Source: Amblyomma americanum (taxonomy: Eukaryota > Arthropoda > Arachnida > Ixodida > Ixodidae). From it: a stretch of 64,000 nt of DNA. Under the pieces are notes generated by a model. The model made no database searches. It worked only from the letters and a program-made list of their open reading frames with translations, and was not told the DNA's origin. The position numbers were made by a program, and so were the translations under genes. The DNA lies in contig NC_135497.1 in the NCBI RefSeq assembly GCF_052857255.1, positions 195,334,006 through 195,398,005 of the forward strand, written 5' to 3'. Shown here one piece after another: positions 14,316-26,069 of this stretch. Position 1 is the first letter of the stretch. The number at the start of each line of letters is the position of its first letter.

Positions 14316-15500
14316 CTACACTGGTTCCCTCAGAGCTCTGGGTCCCCCCAAAAAAGCTGCTGCCTGGCGACCTATCCTACTACCCGCCCTCTTGCCAGTG
14401 GCACCACCGTAGTGAATGCCATCCTGTGTAAAAGGGTGGGGCCTGACCTCGTAAACTTCCCTGTTAACTTCCACCCCCCCGTATCTTAGTCGTCTACTCA
14501 TTAACCTAATTACACGGTTAGCCTCAACGACCCTTTCTGTTTCGCCAGCCTGCCTCTGGGATTGTGCATATGGTCACATGCACACTCTCAGAGGCCTCTC
14601 TAAGTCTACACATCCCCACTTCTGCTTCTCGAGATTCTGGCTCCTCTCCTTCAGCACGTCATTGAGACCAGCATGGATAACCACAAGATGTTCGCCATCC
14701 ATGCTGCCCCCGACCACCTCCTGGGCTTTGGCCATTGCATCTACCATGCACTTCCCTTTCTGGGCCTACACCTGCACCCGCCTTCACTGTCGTCAAAACG
14801 CCTCCCTCAACTCTGGCTACGTTGCAGTCCCCGACTACCAGAACCCTCCTGCGCTCTAACCGTTCGCTTCCTAACTGCGACTGTTGCCCTCCGGATCGCA
14901 CTAACTGTCTCTCCCGCCGCCGTACGCCGTGCCCATTTTTACCTCCCTCCCTTCCCCACTCAAAGCCCGCTGCGTTACAGCACTGTAGGATCGACGAGCC
15001 TCGTCCCCCACCAGACACTGTTCCGAACCGGGGTGCCCTGCCGACCGCTACTTGAGCGCTTCTACCTGCTCTTCTAGCTGGGCCCGCTTTTCCCGCTATT
15101 CTTTCAGCTCGCCCACAATTCGCTCCAACAGGTCGGCATTAACCTCCTCCCTTTTAAGCGACTCGGTGACTTGAGTTTCTAACTTAATCCGTTCCTCTCG
15201 TTCCACGTTCAGGTCCCCTTTGAGTTCATTAATCCTAGCTGCCCATACCCCTTTCAACGTCTGAACAGACTCCTCAAAACGCTTACATAGCTTGCACGCG
15301 AAGCTAGCCCCATCTGCCTCGGCTAAGCTCCTGATCTCGGTCTCGTCTAAATAGCACCAACGGTCGCACTCCTGGCACTGCACTAACTCCCCGTCCCCGT
15401 ACACCTTGACCCTCCTAGCTTGCCGACCCATCGTCCGGCCGACTACGCATCGTAAAAGCCCGCCAAAATTCCTACACAAAAAGCCTTCGGCACTACGCAA
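14316..15500 (-). pseudogene. LINE ORF1: zinc finger, coiled coil, SGNH-like domain
   Basis: Read on the - strand from the likely start MGRQARRVKV near 15,431, the first part has C-x2-C pairs (VQCQECDRWCYLDE and FACKLCKRF), a PHD-like or related zinc-binding module. It is followed by a charged stretch (DLNVEREERIKLETQ) typical of a coiled coil. A frame change later comes RVLVVGDCNVARVE (block I of SGNH hydrolases, GDS replaced by GDC). At about 14,670 comes VVIHAGLNDVL, which fits the GxND block. Esterase-like ORF1 proteins are known from CR1/L2-group LINEs. The reading frame is broken in the SGNH part and again near 14,500. Confidence 0.8.
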
Positions 15501-15534
15501 CGTAAAAGCCCACCAAAATTCCTATACACACACA
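15425..15534. repeat. Two-copy tandem repeat at the LINE 5' end
   Basis: The segment containing GTAAAAGCCCGCCAAAATTCC occurs twice about 57 bp apart, with few differences. It sits at the start of ORF1 and its leader. Tandem 5' promoter units are common in LINEs, so it may be part of the element's internal promoter. Confidence 0.7.
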
Positions 15535-16071
15535 CACCTCCGCTAGCCTTCCTACCCTTAACTCAGTCAAAACTACCGCCCGACAGCATGTGCAAGCGCA
15601 AATACCAAAAAGCATTTAACTTCGGACGCTGGAGCTCAAAAAAGAAAAAAAACTGCTGACGCTAGCGTCACCGCATATGTTTGACGTCACTGCCGAAACT
15701 CAACAAACGTTCTTTTTTTTTCTCAAAGAAGGGGGCAATCAACAAATTAAAAATTTTATGCTAGTAGTTTATGCGCTGTTATTTCTTTAATTCAAAAGGT
15801 CGAGTTTGGTTTGTACCAAAATTTTAGTGTTCGCGCTGCGTACGCTTTGTTTGTTTGTTTGTTTTTATTGCAGTGGCGCGAGCCCGCCAGGCCAGAGCCA
15901 TAGCTAGGGTGCACCTTACCATAGCTAAGCTGCGGCGCGCTGAATGGAGTGCGTTGTAAAGAATGTTTGGCGTGTTATTGTTCCTGATTACTATCCTTTT
16001 TGTGCTCCGCAGCGCCTGTCGTATTCTTTTTTTTTAGTTGCTTTCAATACTAACAACTATAAAATGGCTTT

Positions 16072-16126
16072 GTTCAGATCACGACCGGCTTTATTACTTA
16101 GTAATAAAGCCGGTCGTGGTTCAGAT
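16072..16126. repeat. Perfect 39-bp palindrome flanked by 8-bp direct repeats
   Basis: Arms of 19 nt at 16080-16098 (CACGACCGGCTTTATTACT) and 16100-16118 are perfectly complementary around a single T. GTTCAGAT occurs exactly once on each side, at 16072-16079 and 16119-16126. The pattern looks like an insertion with an 8-bp target duplication, the size made by hAT transposases. A template-switch event is the alternative. Confidence 0.95.
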
Positions 16127-16274
16127 ATATCGCTGCAGTGCCGACGAACCTTGCACGCAATGAGCATCTTTGGGTAAGTCCAGCAAGACTACTGGTTGTT
16201 TTGCGGAAGAAAACGCTGGTGAGTATTTAAAATTATTGATTTCTCGAATCTCAGCATACTTGAATATCGTGTTG

Positions 16275-16352
16275 GCCCTGCCAACGGCCTAGTATTCGGT
16301 ACGGTACCTTCTAGCGCAGGTACCGTGCCGAATACTACGCCGTTGGCAGGGC
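16275..16352. repeat. 78-bp hairpin, 34-bp arms
   Basis: Arms at 16275-16308 and 16319-16352 are complementary at 32 of 34 positions around a 10-nt centre. Outside them TCGTG on the left pairs with CACGA on the right, allowing for a 3-nt bulge. A short foldback repeat or a hairpin RNA precursor are both possible. Confidence 0.9.
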
Positions 16353-19300
16353 ACGAGCTGTCTCCAACCTCCGCAAACACTCCGTGCAGCATGGTCTCGG
16401 ACTCTGCGCCCATCGCTCAGGGGCTGTTATAACAGTGCAGGACGCGCAATCGAGCGTTCGTGTTCAGCGTGCTGTCGACGGTACTTGCCGTTTGCGTTTC
16501 CTCCTCAAATCGCTGTGTGAAATAGGCGGGAACGATTTACTTCGGGAGGTTAAATTGCACGCAACTTAGCGGCCTGCATATGAGCTTGTCTACGCAGAAC
16601 TTATGCCAGAAATTCTCTTACCTCAATTTAGCATGACCGGCTTTGACTAACAGTTCTCGGATCATCGAAACCAACGTCGGTTTTCTGTACACTACCAACC
16701 GACATCGGACGCACCATTTTGAGCTCCTATTTCAAGTGCGCGTCTCGGTATCGTAATCTTTTATGCTTGATCAGCGTACTGTAGCAGCCTGCCGACTGAT
16801 TGAAAATGTATATTATAAATGTGCTGGCCGCCTCTTTTCATTGTGAAGTAGAATGCTAATTCACTAGAAAGTGAGCTTTGTTGTTTAGCACTAATGGGAA
16901 GCTTTGCTTAAATGGTGCACTGTAGAACAAAAGGAAAGCGTGACGAAGCGTTAAGGCATCACATACTCGTTAGCATGAACTTTGTAACTACAGTGCACTG
17001 ATGTAGGTGTATTAGCTGTTGGTTTTTCCTTGTGTATTTTTTTATTCACTGATGAACTGAGCAGAGCCACATAAAAATGTGGTGCCTCCTATTCAAGTTT
17101 TTAGGGAAAGCAATGAAACAGGCTTACTGAAGAAGTCTGTCCAGAAGAAGAATGTCCTGTCCACTTCTGTTCGACCTTGTTTTTTTCGCGCTGCATTCTT
17201 TTACCATGTTCACTGACCAACAAGCCCAAACAGCCGCTTTAGTTCACGGATACGGCGAGTGCGGGAGGAAATGGTGCATTTCAAAGTGAGGTCAGCGTAC
17301 CCACAGCAAAATGCACCTCAACCCTGACTTTTCTGTCGTAAAACCGTAAACAACTGGCGTTTCGATGCCAGGCAAGACTCCTCTCATTATACGCAAGCCA
17401 CCGCAGAGTGCATATTGCCGAATCCGACGCCAATTTTGGCTCTAGTTGCTAGGCCTAATGACGAAGGCCGACGCCGATGGAGCGCTTGGTTCGGCTTTTT
17501 CTCGGTTCTTAATGTTTCGCGTTCTTCGCGTTCTTGTTCCGGGTCCATCGTAAAAGCAGTCACCGTCCAGCGCCTGTGCACATGTCGTGCGGCGAAATTT
17601 AGTCATGAAGAGCTTTAGAATGTGTGCAGTACAACTGACCCCTTCCTCCGGCATATTGATAATAAGGTCGTGATTTTTTCTACGAAATTTGATTTTCCAG
17701 ACTGCCTGGCTTTTCGGTCGTCGACTGTAATACCTCCCTGGAAAGTATCATTGTAGATATATCTCGGTGTGCATGTAACTTCTTGCCTTTCTTAGAAACT
17801 GCATTTTGAATTTATTGCTTACAGTGCCGACCGTATTTTAGTGTAGCTACGTCGAAATTTCTACCGTTTCTCTAGTTCAGTAAAGTTACTTCTTTATAAA
17901 ACTCTTGTTCAATCTAAATTGGAATATGCAGCATCAGTTTGTGACAGCGGAATAGAATTTGAATTTGTACAAAACCAGGTGTTCATATTCATACTTTCCA
18001 TTTATCGCATTAGCTCTAGTGTTACCACTATGAAGACTACCTTATTGTTGCCACTGCTTTCACACCACAGAAAAATTTGTTTTGTCTGTTTCACAAGATC
18101 TAGCTACCTCTACATTTGTAACTACTCCTGCACGTTTCAGGCCGAATCGATTATCTCCAAACAGTGGGTGTTCCTTAATCTCATACTAAACATTTTTTTA
18201 ATCATTTTACTCCAGGCAGTGAAAACAAATCCAAAACAAAATTTCGTCTGGGATTTGTTTTCACCGTCTGATGTCGCACCACAGTTGTCTCTGACATATT
18301 TGTTCTTGCCGTTTTTTTTTTTTTGCCTCTATCCTGATAATATATTTTTTGCTCCTCTGTTTGGCATTCACTGTATGTTATCACACTCCCTGAGGGTGAA
18401 TAAATAGATTATGGTGGCACACACAAGTCGGTTTTGATAAGCTTTCACCAGCACTATACTTGATCTTTGGGTTTAGGTGAGATGCAATCTAATAATCGGG
18501 CTGTGCCAGTATTGTTACTATTACATGTTGTGAAGAGCTCATATCCAAGGTTCATAGGACTTGGCTTGTGAACAATGGTTATGTGGTGTCTGTTTTCAGC
18601 TAATGTGTTCTATTTTATCATGACTGTGGTATTGCTATGAGTTCTGTTACATTTATTGTCTTAACAGTATTGGTTGTTGCCACCAGCAGATAGCCCTATC
18701 TTAATTTTTTCTCCACACGGGCCGACTTGTCTCGCGTATGGCTGTTGAAGAATACCGGATGGTAGGCAAAGATTTGCGATCATGTGTAGCCAATTCTCCA
18801 CTATTTAGGCCTTCTCATGAAGATGTGTCCCTGTCAGGAGAAATATTCCCAATTTTGCTTAAATAAACTGCGACTGATGGACTCGGTAATTTCAGTCCTG
18901 ACAGCTGCTTTAGAAGACAGCTGTTTTCAATTCTTTGTGGACAGTCTTCCCCACTTAAAAATTTGAGTTCTACGCCAGCCTGCATGCACGTCATCTACGT
19001 TGGTCTCGCTGCCTGTCGCTACGTGATGGCAAATCTCCCAAGTACACATGTACGCATTGTCAAGCTGGTTTCTTAAACCATATACCATATTTTGCTGCAG
19101 AAAAAAAAAAAGCTTGACCTTTAAAAAAAATATAGGCTGCTCTGAAGATCAGGATCTTCACTGTAATCTCTTTGGCTTGATAAACATTGAAGGGGTCCTA
19201 ATGAACTAAAATTGGTTAATGCACTTTGTAGTTATTGGTATTAAGGCCAAGGTTGCAATGGTAGGTACAAATGAGGTTAACTTGGCTGCCTTACACAATA

Positions 19301-21134
19301 TTTAACCATTCTTGTGATATATGTCAACTGTCTTGAAATGCATTTTTTTCTACCATTCACGAAAGACAAGGGACGGGAAGAAGGACAGACACCGCGTACG
19401 TCAGGCCGGTCACCAATGAGTGCTTAGCATACTTTAGACACCAACACTTAATTTTAAGGACCCAATTTTTTTTTTTTTTTTTCGGGACAATCGAAAGTGT
19501 ACTATCTAAGGTGTTGGATCCCACAACAGTTTTGTTTAAAACGGTGTAAAAAACTTTTACCGAGAATTGTTAAATCATAGCATGGACCGGTTTTTATCTA
19601 TCCCGATGCTGGAAACCGTGGTCAACAAAGCACAATGGCGATTGCATGTCGGCAATAGTGCTGTGACAAAAACTAACGCAAATCTCACCCGCCAGACACT
19701 ATTAAAATATTTTAAGCAGTGTCCATTTTAGTTCCCACACCCAAAGCTGTTATGGCACAATGATGTACTCCTTGTTGACAAAAGTTGTAGTAGGCTGTGG
19801 TTGCCGCTTCATCCATGGAATTGAAAACACTGTATTGCCATCTAGTTACAAAAGCTAAAAGCACATGGTCGACAATGCGAAGGGAGCCTTGCTTTTTGTT
19901 GAAGAGCGCACTGGAGAGTGTATTAACTATAATAAAACATGAACAGTCTCGAAATAAAAAACGCTACACTTTAAAAAATAGACAAGTGATATTCTACTGA
20001 GATGTGTTCATGTGGTGGGCTACAGTCATAATGTCAGCTACTGCATTAAACTATGCTTTGTGTAAATGGGGCTTTCCCTTATGCATATTCTGGTTTTCTG
20101 TGCTGTATTGTGCAGGCAAATCAAGATAAAGTCTGCTTGTTGCTAGAGGGACAACCTGTATGGACAACTTCTGCCAAACTATGCAGATAATATCCTTATT
20201 CTCATATCCTTTTTAACTGTGTATCTCGTGTTCTTAATTTCTGATGACTGTTTCCTAAATTGGGTACATGACAGTCCTTATGGGTAATTTCTGATAAGAA
20301 CACAAGGGGTGTTGATTTGGCAGCACCTCCATACGGGCTGCGGACTGTTTAGCGCCTAGGTTTTCGACTTTTTGTTGCATTTCAGTCCAGTTCATTGATT
20401 TCGCTTTTGGCTTTGTCGAGCTGCATGGATTGAGAGTTTTTTGCTGCTAAGATCACCTGCTGTGCCATAGTAAACGGGTTTCAAACATCGGGGCTGAAAA
20501 AAGCAAATTTTCCCATATCCCCTGAATACTCAATCAGTTGCGTGTCCTGGGAGAACTGTGCCCCACTGTTCTTCTTGGGTGCTGGCAAAACAGACTGCGA
20601 TTTATTCTCACGTATATAGATTTTCTTGGGATCCTAATCGCACACCCACTGAAGGAGTGAGTTCGCTGCAGCTTTTGATGTAAGCAGAGGCATGAAATGC
20701 ATGAAAAGGCAATGGCTGCAGTATCTGCCGCACCGTTTTGTCCACACTGCTGGCTTATGGAACTTATTAGAGCTACTACAACAGGCTTTCAAGCATAAAA
20801 AACTTCACTTTCACTTGCATCCTTTTTCACATTGTGATAAAATCAAATTCTCCAGTAAGAAAATCATTTTCTCTTGTACCCATTGCATATCTCTATTTTA
20901 TAAGCACTGCTTTCTACACAAATAACCACTATTACCCATGGCTGTTGAAGATAACTAAGTGCCTCTTGAAGTCAACACTGGGATGCCAATTTATATTTGT
21001 TGAATCTACAGAACACTTATGCACTTCCGCTCGTGGTAATTGGGTTTTTTCCTTACTTTTTCTGTCTGCCAGGAAATACAAGCTCCCAAGAATGGACCTT
21101 TCAAGCTGCTTCCAGCCTTTACATTCTAGGGGTC

Positions 21135-21637
21135 TTAAGGGCGGTTCACATGCAAGCGTATTGGCGAACAGCGGCGCGGCGCTGCGAAGCGGTTCGTGAG
21201 CTTTCGTTTCACATGCATCGCCGCTGCGCGTTTCCCACCGCTGCGAAAACCAATGTTGTTGGCAAAAGATATGCGTCTGCAACCGGTTTTGGCAGCCTGA
21301 AAACACAAAAAAGGCGTAATATAAAAGCATTATTTTGTCATTTCTTTTCACCGTTTATTTAAATAAATATAATTATTGCGTTTTAAGCATTAAACAGCAC
21401 TTTATACAATTTCTTTTTTAAACAAAAGTTCATACGTGCGGCGTACAAACTCGCGTGGCAACGCCGGGCCGTCATTGGTTGAGATGCGGTGCTGCCGCGT
21501 CGCCGCCACGAAAATTTCCAACTTGCCCGAACCTCGCCACTCCAGCCGCTGGGGCTTTCTCCGCCACTTGAGAGAGGGTGTACTCGCCGCCGCGGCAGAG
21601 TTCGCGAGCGGTTCGCTTGCATGTGAAACTGGCATTA
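21135..21637. mobile_element. MITE, TTA target duplication
   Basis: A 497-bp element (21138-21634) with inverted ends sharing TTCACATGCAAGCG, 14 bp perfect inside more diverged outer tips. TTA is duplicated at 21135-21137 and 21635-21637. The interior is GC-rich, with more inverted motifs. It has no transposase. The TSD suggests PIF/Harbinger, as for the MITE at 2.2 kb, but the TIRs differ, so it is another family. Confidence 0.8.
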
Positions 21638-21712
21638 GTGTCAAAAGCCATAAATCCACATGCCCTGTTGTAGTATCCGGTAATGCATATGCATTAAGCT
21701 ATGAACATAAAG

Positions 21713-22054
21713 AGATGCCTTTCAGACACTCAAGTACCTGCTCCATTATACGTGCTGAATGCACAAAGCAAATATACATTGCTTTTTGTGTTTGGGGAAA
21801 TCTGCTCATGCTACGACGCTCTGTTTCAGTTTACAGGCATGAGAACCAGTATTATGAGAACAAAGTGTACATACATGCTAAATAGATGCCTTTCAGACAC
21901 TCAAGTGCCTGCTCCATTATACGTGCTGAATGCACAAAGCAAATATACATTGCTTTTTGTGTTTGGGGAAATCTTCTCGTGCTACGACGCTCTGTTTCAG
22001 TTTGCAGGCATGAGGACCAGTATTATGAGAACAAAGTGTACATACATGCCTGAG
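21713..22054. repeat. 171-bp tandem duplication (two units, about 97% identical)
   Basis: The units start AGATGCCTTTCAGACACTCA at 21713 and 21884. The period of 171 is a multiple of three, so a + strand open frame (21701-22132) passes through both and carries a 57-residue repeat. Of five differences I count inside that frame, three are synonymous. No splice sites or homologue support it as a gene. TAATGCATATGCATTA, a perfect 16-bp palindrome, lies just upstream at 21681-21696. Confidence 0.9.
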
Positions 22055-22899
22055 GAAGAACCTTTGAAATCAACCCACTGCTATGAAATCATGCAGGAGC
22101 TTCCCTTCGTTTATCTGCATGTGCAAACTTAGGTGCATAAGAATCCATCTGGCTGTGTCAGGAAAACTATTGAGGCCACCTGTGCTAAATGTATCGTAAT
22201 TGACATTGCATTTTAGCTGTTAGAAAACGTCAGTTTCAAAGGTTCGTTCTCATGATTTACTACAGAATGCCATTTGCTCTTCTATTTTTCCTGTGCAGAT
22301 TCTTTCACATTTTGTCCTTGCAGAAGTAAGAAAATGACAGAATCTGCAGTCAGATGCGATTTTTATGAATTCTCACTTCTCTGTGCATTGTCGTTTATAC
22401 AAAAGCACACATGCACCGCTGCTTGTGGGATTTCATTTTTTTTTTTGTAGTGACTCTCCTTTGTTCTCCATTATATTTCAGGCCATTGAAAAGCCAATGC
22501 ATACAAGGTTCCACAGGGAGAACCCTTCAGTATCACACCTGGCAACTTACCATGTCTCCGTTGCTTCATGCTCATAACCTGCATGTGTTGAAATAATTAC
22601 TTTTTTGGTGCATCAATGTTTGACGCATCAGTTTTTATCTTGATTCTTGTGCTGTGCAGCCTTGAATGGGCATATTCTTGCTTATGTTATTCAGTGTGAC
22701 TCCATCACTTTTGTTCTCTTGCTTTATATGCTGATTGGGACTTTGTGAAGAGTGTAGCTCTGCAAATATTGTGCTCTAGGTATCATGTGGTGAATCCTAC
22801 ATGGTATGTTATTTGCTGCTGTTCACTGGTTTATGGGAATTGTCTTTCTATTGCTAAAGAGTGCTCTGTTATTGCTCTTGGTTGCTCACAAACGACTGA

Positions 22900-22979
22900 A
22901 CTCCTTTCTTCATGCACATATCATTACTGACTCTCTGTCACTCCTTTCTTCATGCACATATCATTACTGACTCTCTGTC
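22900..22979. repeat. Exact 40-bp tandem duplication
   Basis: ACTCCTTTCTTCATGCACAT and the next 20 bases are repeated without a mismatch. The identity indicates a very recent duplication, or an assembly duplicate. Confidence 0.95.
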
Positions 22980-23609
22980 AGAACAGTATTCGTTCCTTTG
23001 TGCATTCAGCCCGCACTCTGACATCTTCCATTCTGTTTTGGGCCGTTTTTAATAAGTGACATTATTTATCTGTATGGGATGTACTGTGGCAAAGTTTTTT
23101 TTTTTTTTTCTTGCGATAGTGTATGCTCTTCTGCACCTCTGTATTTCATTATGTATGAATTTCAATTCATGGTGATGGTATTCCGCTGGGCATTGAAGCT
23201 CTCTTGGCTGTCCCATGGACATTCCCTGGGCTTCTTGAATCTCCACAGGACGCCCAAGGCTGTTTCATTGCCCATCGGGCTAGACTTTCAGTGAACTTCG
23301 TGGTGGGATTTTTTCCTTACAATATGAAGCTGTTTGAAAAAAATTGCTTGCCCAATGTTTCTGTAGAACTCCATGTTCTATTGATGCTGCACACTATTAC
23401 ACAAGGCAGCTCCAGTTTTACCAGATTCACTTACCTGCAATGTTCTTTTTAATTTTGCCCGACCGGGGCCCTCGCACAAGTCAGGTCTTCATGAATTATT
23501 AAATGGCCGTAAAAGCAATGTATTGCTGCTGCAATTCTGCTTATAATAATGCAGCAGATGGCGACTAGTTGCACTTTTATTCACTATATCTTGCCGCATT
23601 CACTCTCTC

Positions 23610-23848
23610 TGCAGTGGAGGCCTATTCATGTGCCATCTGCCTCATATGCAGGATGTCCGGGTTAGAATCCCATTCCCTGTGAGCACCCACCAGTGATACA
23701 CTGTACAAGCTTTCCCCCTGGCTTATACTGGATGTAAAGCTTGGAAATGGGTCTTTCACCCACCATATGTAGACGAAAGTGCCTTGTGCCGTTGTGCTCT
23801 TTGGCCGAAGCTGCCTTTGTGCTATTAATATTCATTGTCATCATGAAC
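23610..23848 (+). mobile_element. SINE-like repeat with tRNA B box
   Basis: It carries a B-box-like GGGTTAGAATCCC at about 23659. Next come GAGCACCCACCAGTGATACA, AAAGCTTGGAAATGGGTCTT and an AT-rich tail AATATTCATTGTCATCAT. I recognise this layout as a common tick interspersed repeat, distinct from the Ruka-like family. The A box is weak and no clear TSD was found. Confidence 0.6.
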
Positions 23849-25440
23849 TTCCACTCTTGTTCTCTGATGAGCTCCCCTCATCAGCATGTTCCCAGAGATT
23901 GACTTCTGTGCTGTCCGTGGTTTTAAAAAAAGCCTGTCACCTTAAACGCTTCCAAGCAGCGCACTGTTTTACAGATTACCATCAAGTAGTGCATTGTGAA
24001 ACTTGGTCATGAGAGTTTCTTCTTTTCTGCTCCCCCAAATTCCCATCCCAGAATTATAGATAAGGGTATACACGAGTAAATGCGGTATACCTCGAGACAC
24101 TGTAGTGTGCATTTTCAGATGTGCTGCTACTGACTTGGTTAATATCACTTTTGGAGACATTGCAGGGGAAGCATCATGTTAGGGCAAAATGGCAAAATTT
24201 TTGGACAGCTGTTTTCAGGGCTTTTCTGCCAGTAGCCATTATCTGAAAGTTTTTTCCCATGTACAGTGCAAATAGTATAAGATGTTCAATAAACAAAAGG
24301 AGTGCTGTGCCAGTGTGTTACGCCATTAAGCATAACTTATGAGTTGATGAGCCTGCACAGTCAGACTTGTACTGTCCTTCCTACGATGCCAGTAATTGTG
24401 CAAGTGAACAGGTCAGTGAAGTGGCCGTTGACTTGAATCTATTATGTCGGAATTTGTAGCCAATCGTCAGTTTGTTGTGAGCGTAAGTGTAGTTCTCCTC
24501 TGCACATAGTATTGGAAGTCAAGAATGTTTGCTTTGAAATTCACTTGTTTTAAATCTCGCCCTTCTGAATTTACATGACCAGCCACAGCTGTTGTACGGG
24601 ATTGTTCTATATTCACCGTTTCATGCATGTAACACGAAATGAGCTGTGGCTTGTGTAGACTTGTGTCTCAGTGGATGTAATCTGGCTTTCATGTGCAGGC
24701 TGGAGCACCAGGGACTGCAATTGTGATGAACTTCCTGGGCAGAACTCGGCAGCTAGAATCTGTAGTTTTTCTCCATTACTGCTTTCTTGAAGGCTGTTTT
24801 TCAATTAGCAGTGTGAAGGGCACGGAAGCTTCAGTTCAATGAACTGTGGTGAATGACAGTGATATTTGCCTTTGATATTCTGGAAAATATTTTGTGTGTT
24901 ATGTGAACTACTGGCCGAACTGTCACCCCTGTGAGTTCTTGTCTTTGATGCGAAAACTTGTACAGGAGTCAAGGCCTCGTCAGACTTTTAGCGTTTGGCC
25001 TTTTTGTCCCCTTTGGCTCTCCCTGAGTAGAAAATAAAGCAAAAAAAAAATAGAGAATGCTAAATATAGCTGACTACCACTTGTTTAGTTATTAAGCTTA
25101 CCTGGGTGGACTTCAGACAGTGTTTGTCATGATGCCAGTAATGCAAGTGCAAGGGTAAAAGGAAATTAGTTTGCCTGGATTACAGTGGCTGCCCTATTTT
25201 GTTCGCAGTGGCGATATTTATGCCAGCCTAAATGTTTTCTACAAGTGCACGCAGAAATGACTGTAGGGACGTCTTCCTTCTGGCCTGAATTCTCTTTAAG
25301 GCTAATCTACTGAATAAAACTTTTTGTAAACATCCATAGCTGTTGATGAGTGTGTCGTCCACATTCATCTTGTATCCCTAGCTCCAAGTGAACTCTGGAC
25401 TGTTGGTTCTTACTGAAATTTTTCTACCTTTAAAACGCAG

Positions 25441-26069
25441 GTTCTGTGGTCATGCAGACCGGACATGGTGTATCTCCTGGCCTAGATTCTCCCCAGCACA
25501 GCCAGTGCATGGAATATACTCCTCCTGGCATGGGTAACTGCCAGGGTGAACCCACAAGAAAGAACCTGCTTAAATGCACCCAGTGCAGCAAGGAATTCAA
25601 GTACAGATCGCAGCTATTCAACCATCTCCGAATCCATAGTGGCGACCGCCCATATCATTGTGACCAGTGTGATAGAAGCTTCACAGAAAAGGGTAGCCTG
25701 GTGGTACACCTGCGCACTCACACTGGGGAACGTCCTTATCATTGTGAACACTGCGATAGCAGCTTTGCACTCAAGGGTAACCTGGTAGGACACCTTCGCA
25801 CTCACACTGGTGAACGTCCTTATCATTGTGACCACTGCGGTCGCAGCTTTGCACAAAAAGGTAACCTGGTTGTGCACATCCGTAGCCACACGGGTGAAAA
25901 GCCGTTTTGGTGCCAGCTGTGCCCCAAGGCCTTTTCAGGTATTTCAGACCTTGCGAGGCATGTGAGATCCCATAAGGGTGAAAAGCCCTTCCAATGTGAT
26001 TTGTGCAAAAAGACATTCACTCAGAGGCGAAATTTGAAACATCACGAGGAAAGGGTGCACAAAAAATAG
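25441..26069 (+). CDS. C2H2 zinc-finger protein, terminal exon (six fingers)
   Basis: Likely a nuclear DNA-binding transcription factor. Counting residues from the codon at 25446, six C-x2-C-x12-H-x3/4-H fingers lie at 44-64, 72-92, 100-120, 128-148, 156-176 and 184-205. They are joined by TGERPY/TGEKPF-type linkers, and two basic residues precede the stop. Fingers 2-4 carry near-identical helices (KGSLV, KGNLV, KGNLV), so they probably duplicated recently. The 43 residues before the fingers are unstructured and rich in Pro, Gly and Cys. The exon opens after a polypyrimidine tract and CAG at 25440, leaving two bases that complete a codon begun in an upstream exon. That exon was not found. ATG at 25452 could serve as start if the upstream exon is non-coding. 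No KRAB, SCAN or BTB domain is visible here. The specific orthologue is not identifiable. Confidence 0.92.

Larger units (their letters stand above)
15640..21134. other. Intergenic; palindromes and one repeat-family remnant
   Basis: Apart from the hairpins listed separately, I see CpG-rich sequence at about 15,890-16,180 and 16,380-16,560 that could be promoter-proximal. The segment near 17,420-17,640 (- strand) is related to sequence at about 48,055-48,140. A small inverted repeat lies at 18,219-18,264 with arms GTGAAAACAAATCC. No exon is demonstrated. Confidence 0.4.
22133..25440. other. Probable intron or upstream region of the zinc-finger gene
   Basis: No coding exon could be shown. It contains a 40-bp exact tandem duplication (22900-22979) and a tRNA-related SINE listed separately. 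The last bases, TTTTTCTACCTTTAAAACGCAG, end in a splice acceptor for the exon that follows. Confidence 0.45.

Noticed and set aside
20834..21362. Overlapping 120-140 codon frames on both strands
   Set aside because: They run across a MITE boundary and show no domain.
21713..22979. CRISPR-like direct repeats
   Set aside because: These are two-copy tandem duplications without spacers, in a eukaryotic sequence.
25614..26020. - strand frames across the zinc fingers
   Set aside because: Mirror images of the tandem finger repeat; the + strand carries the C2H2 motifs.
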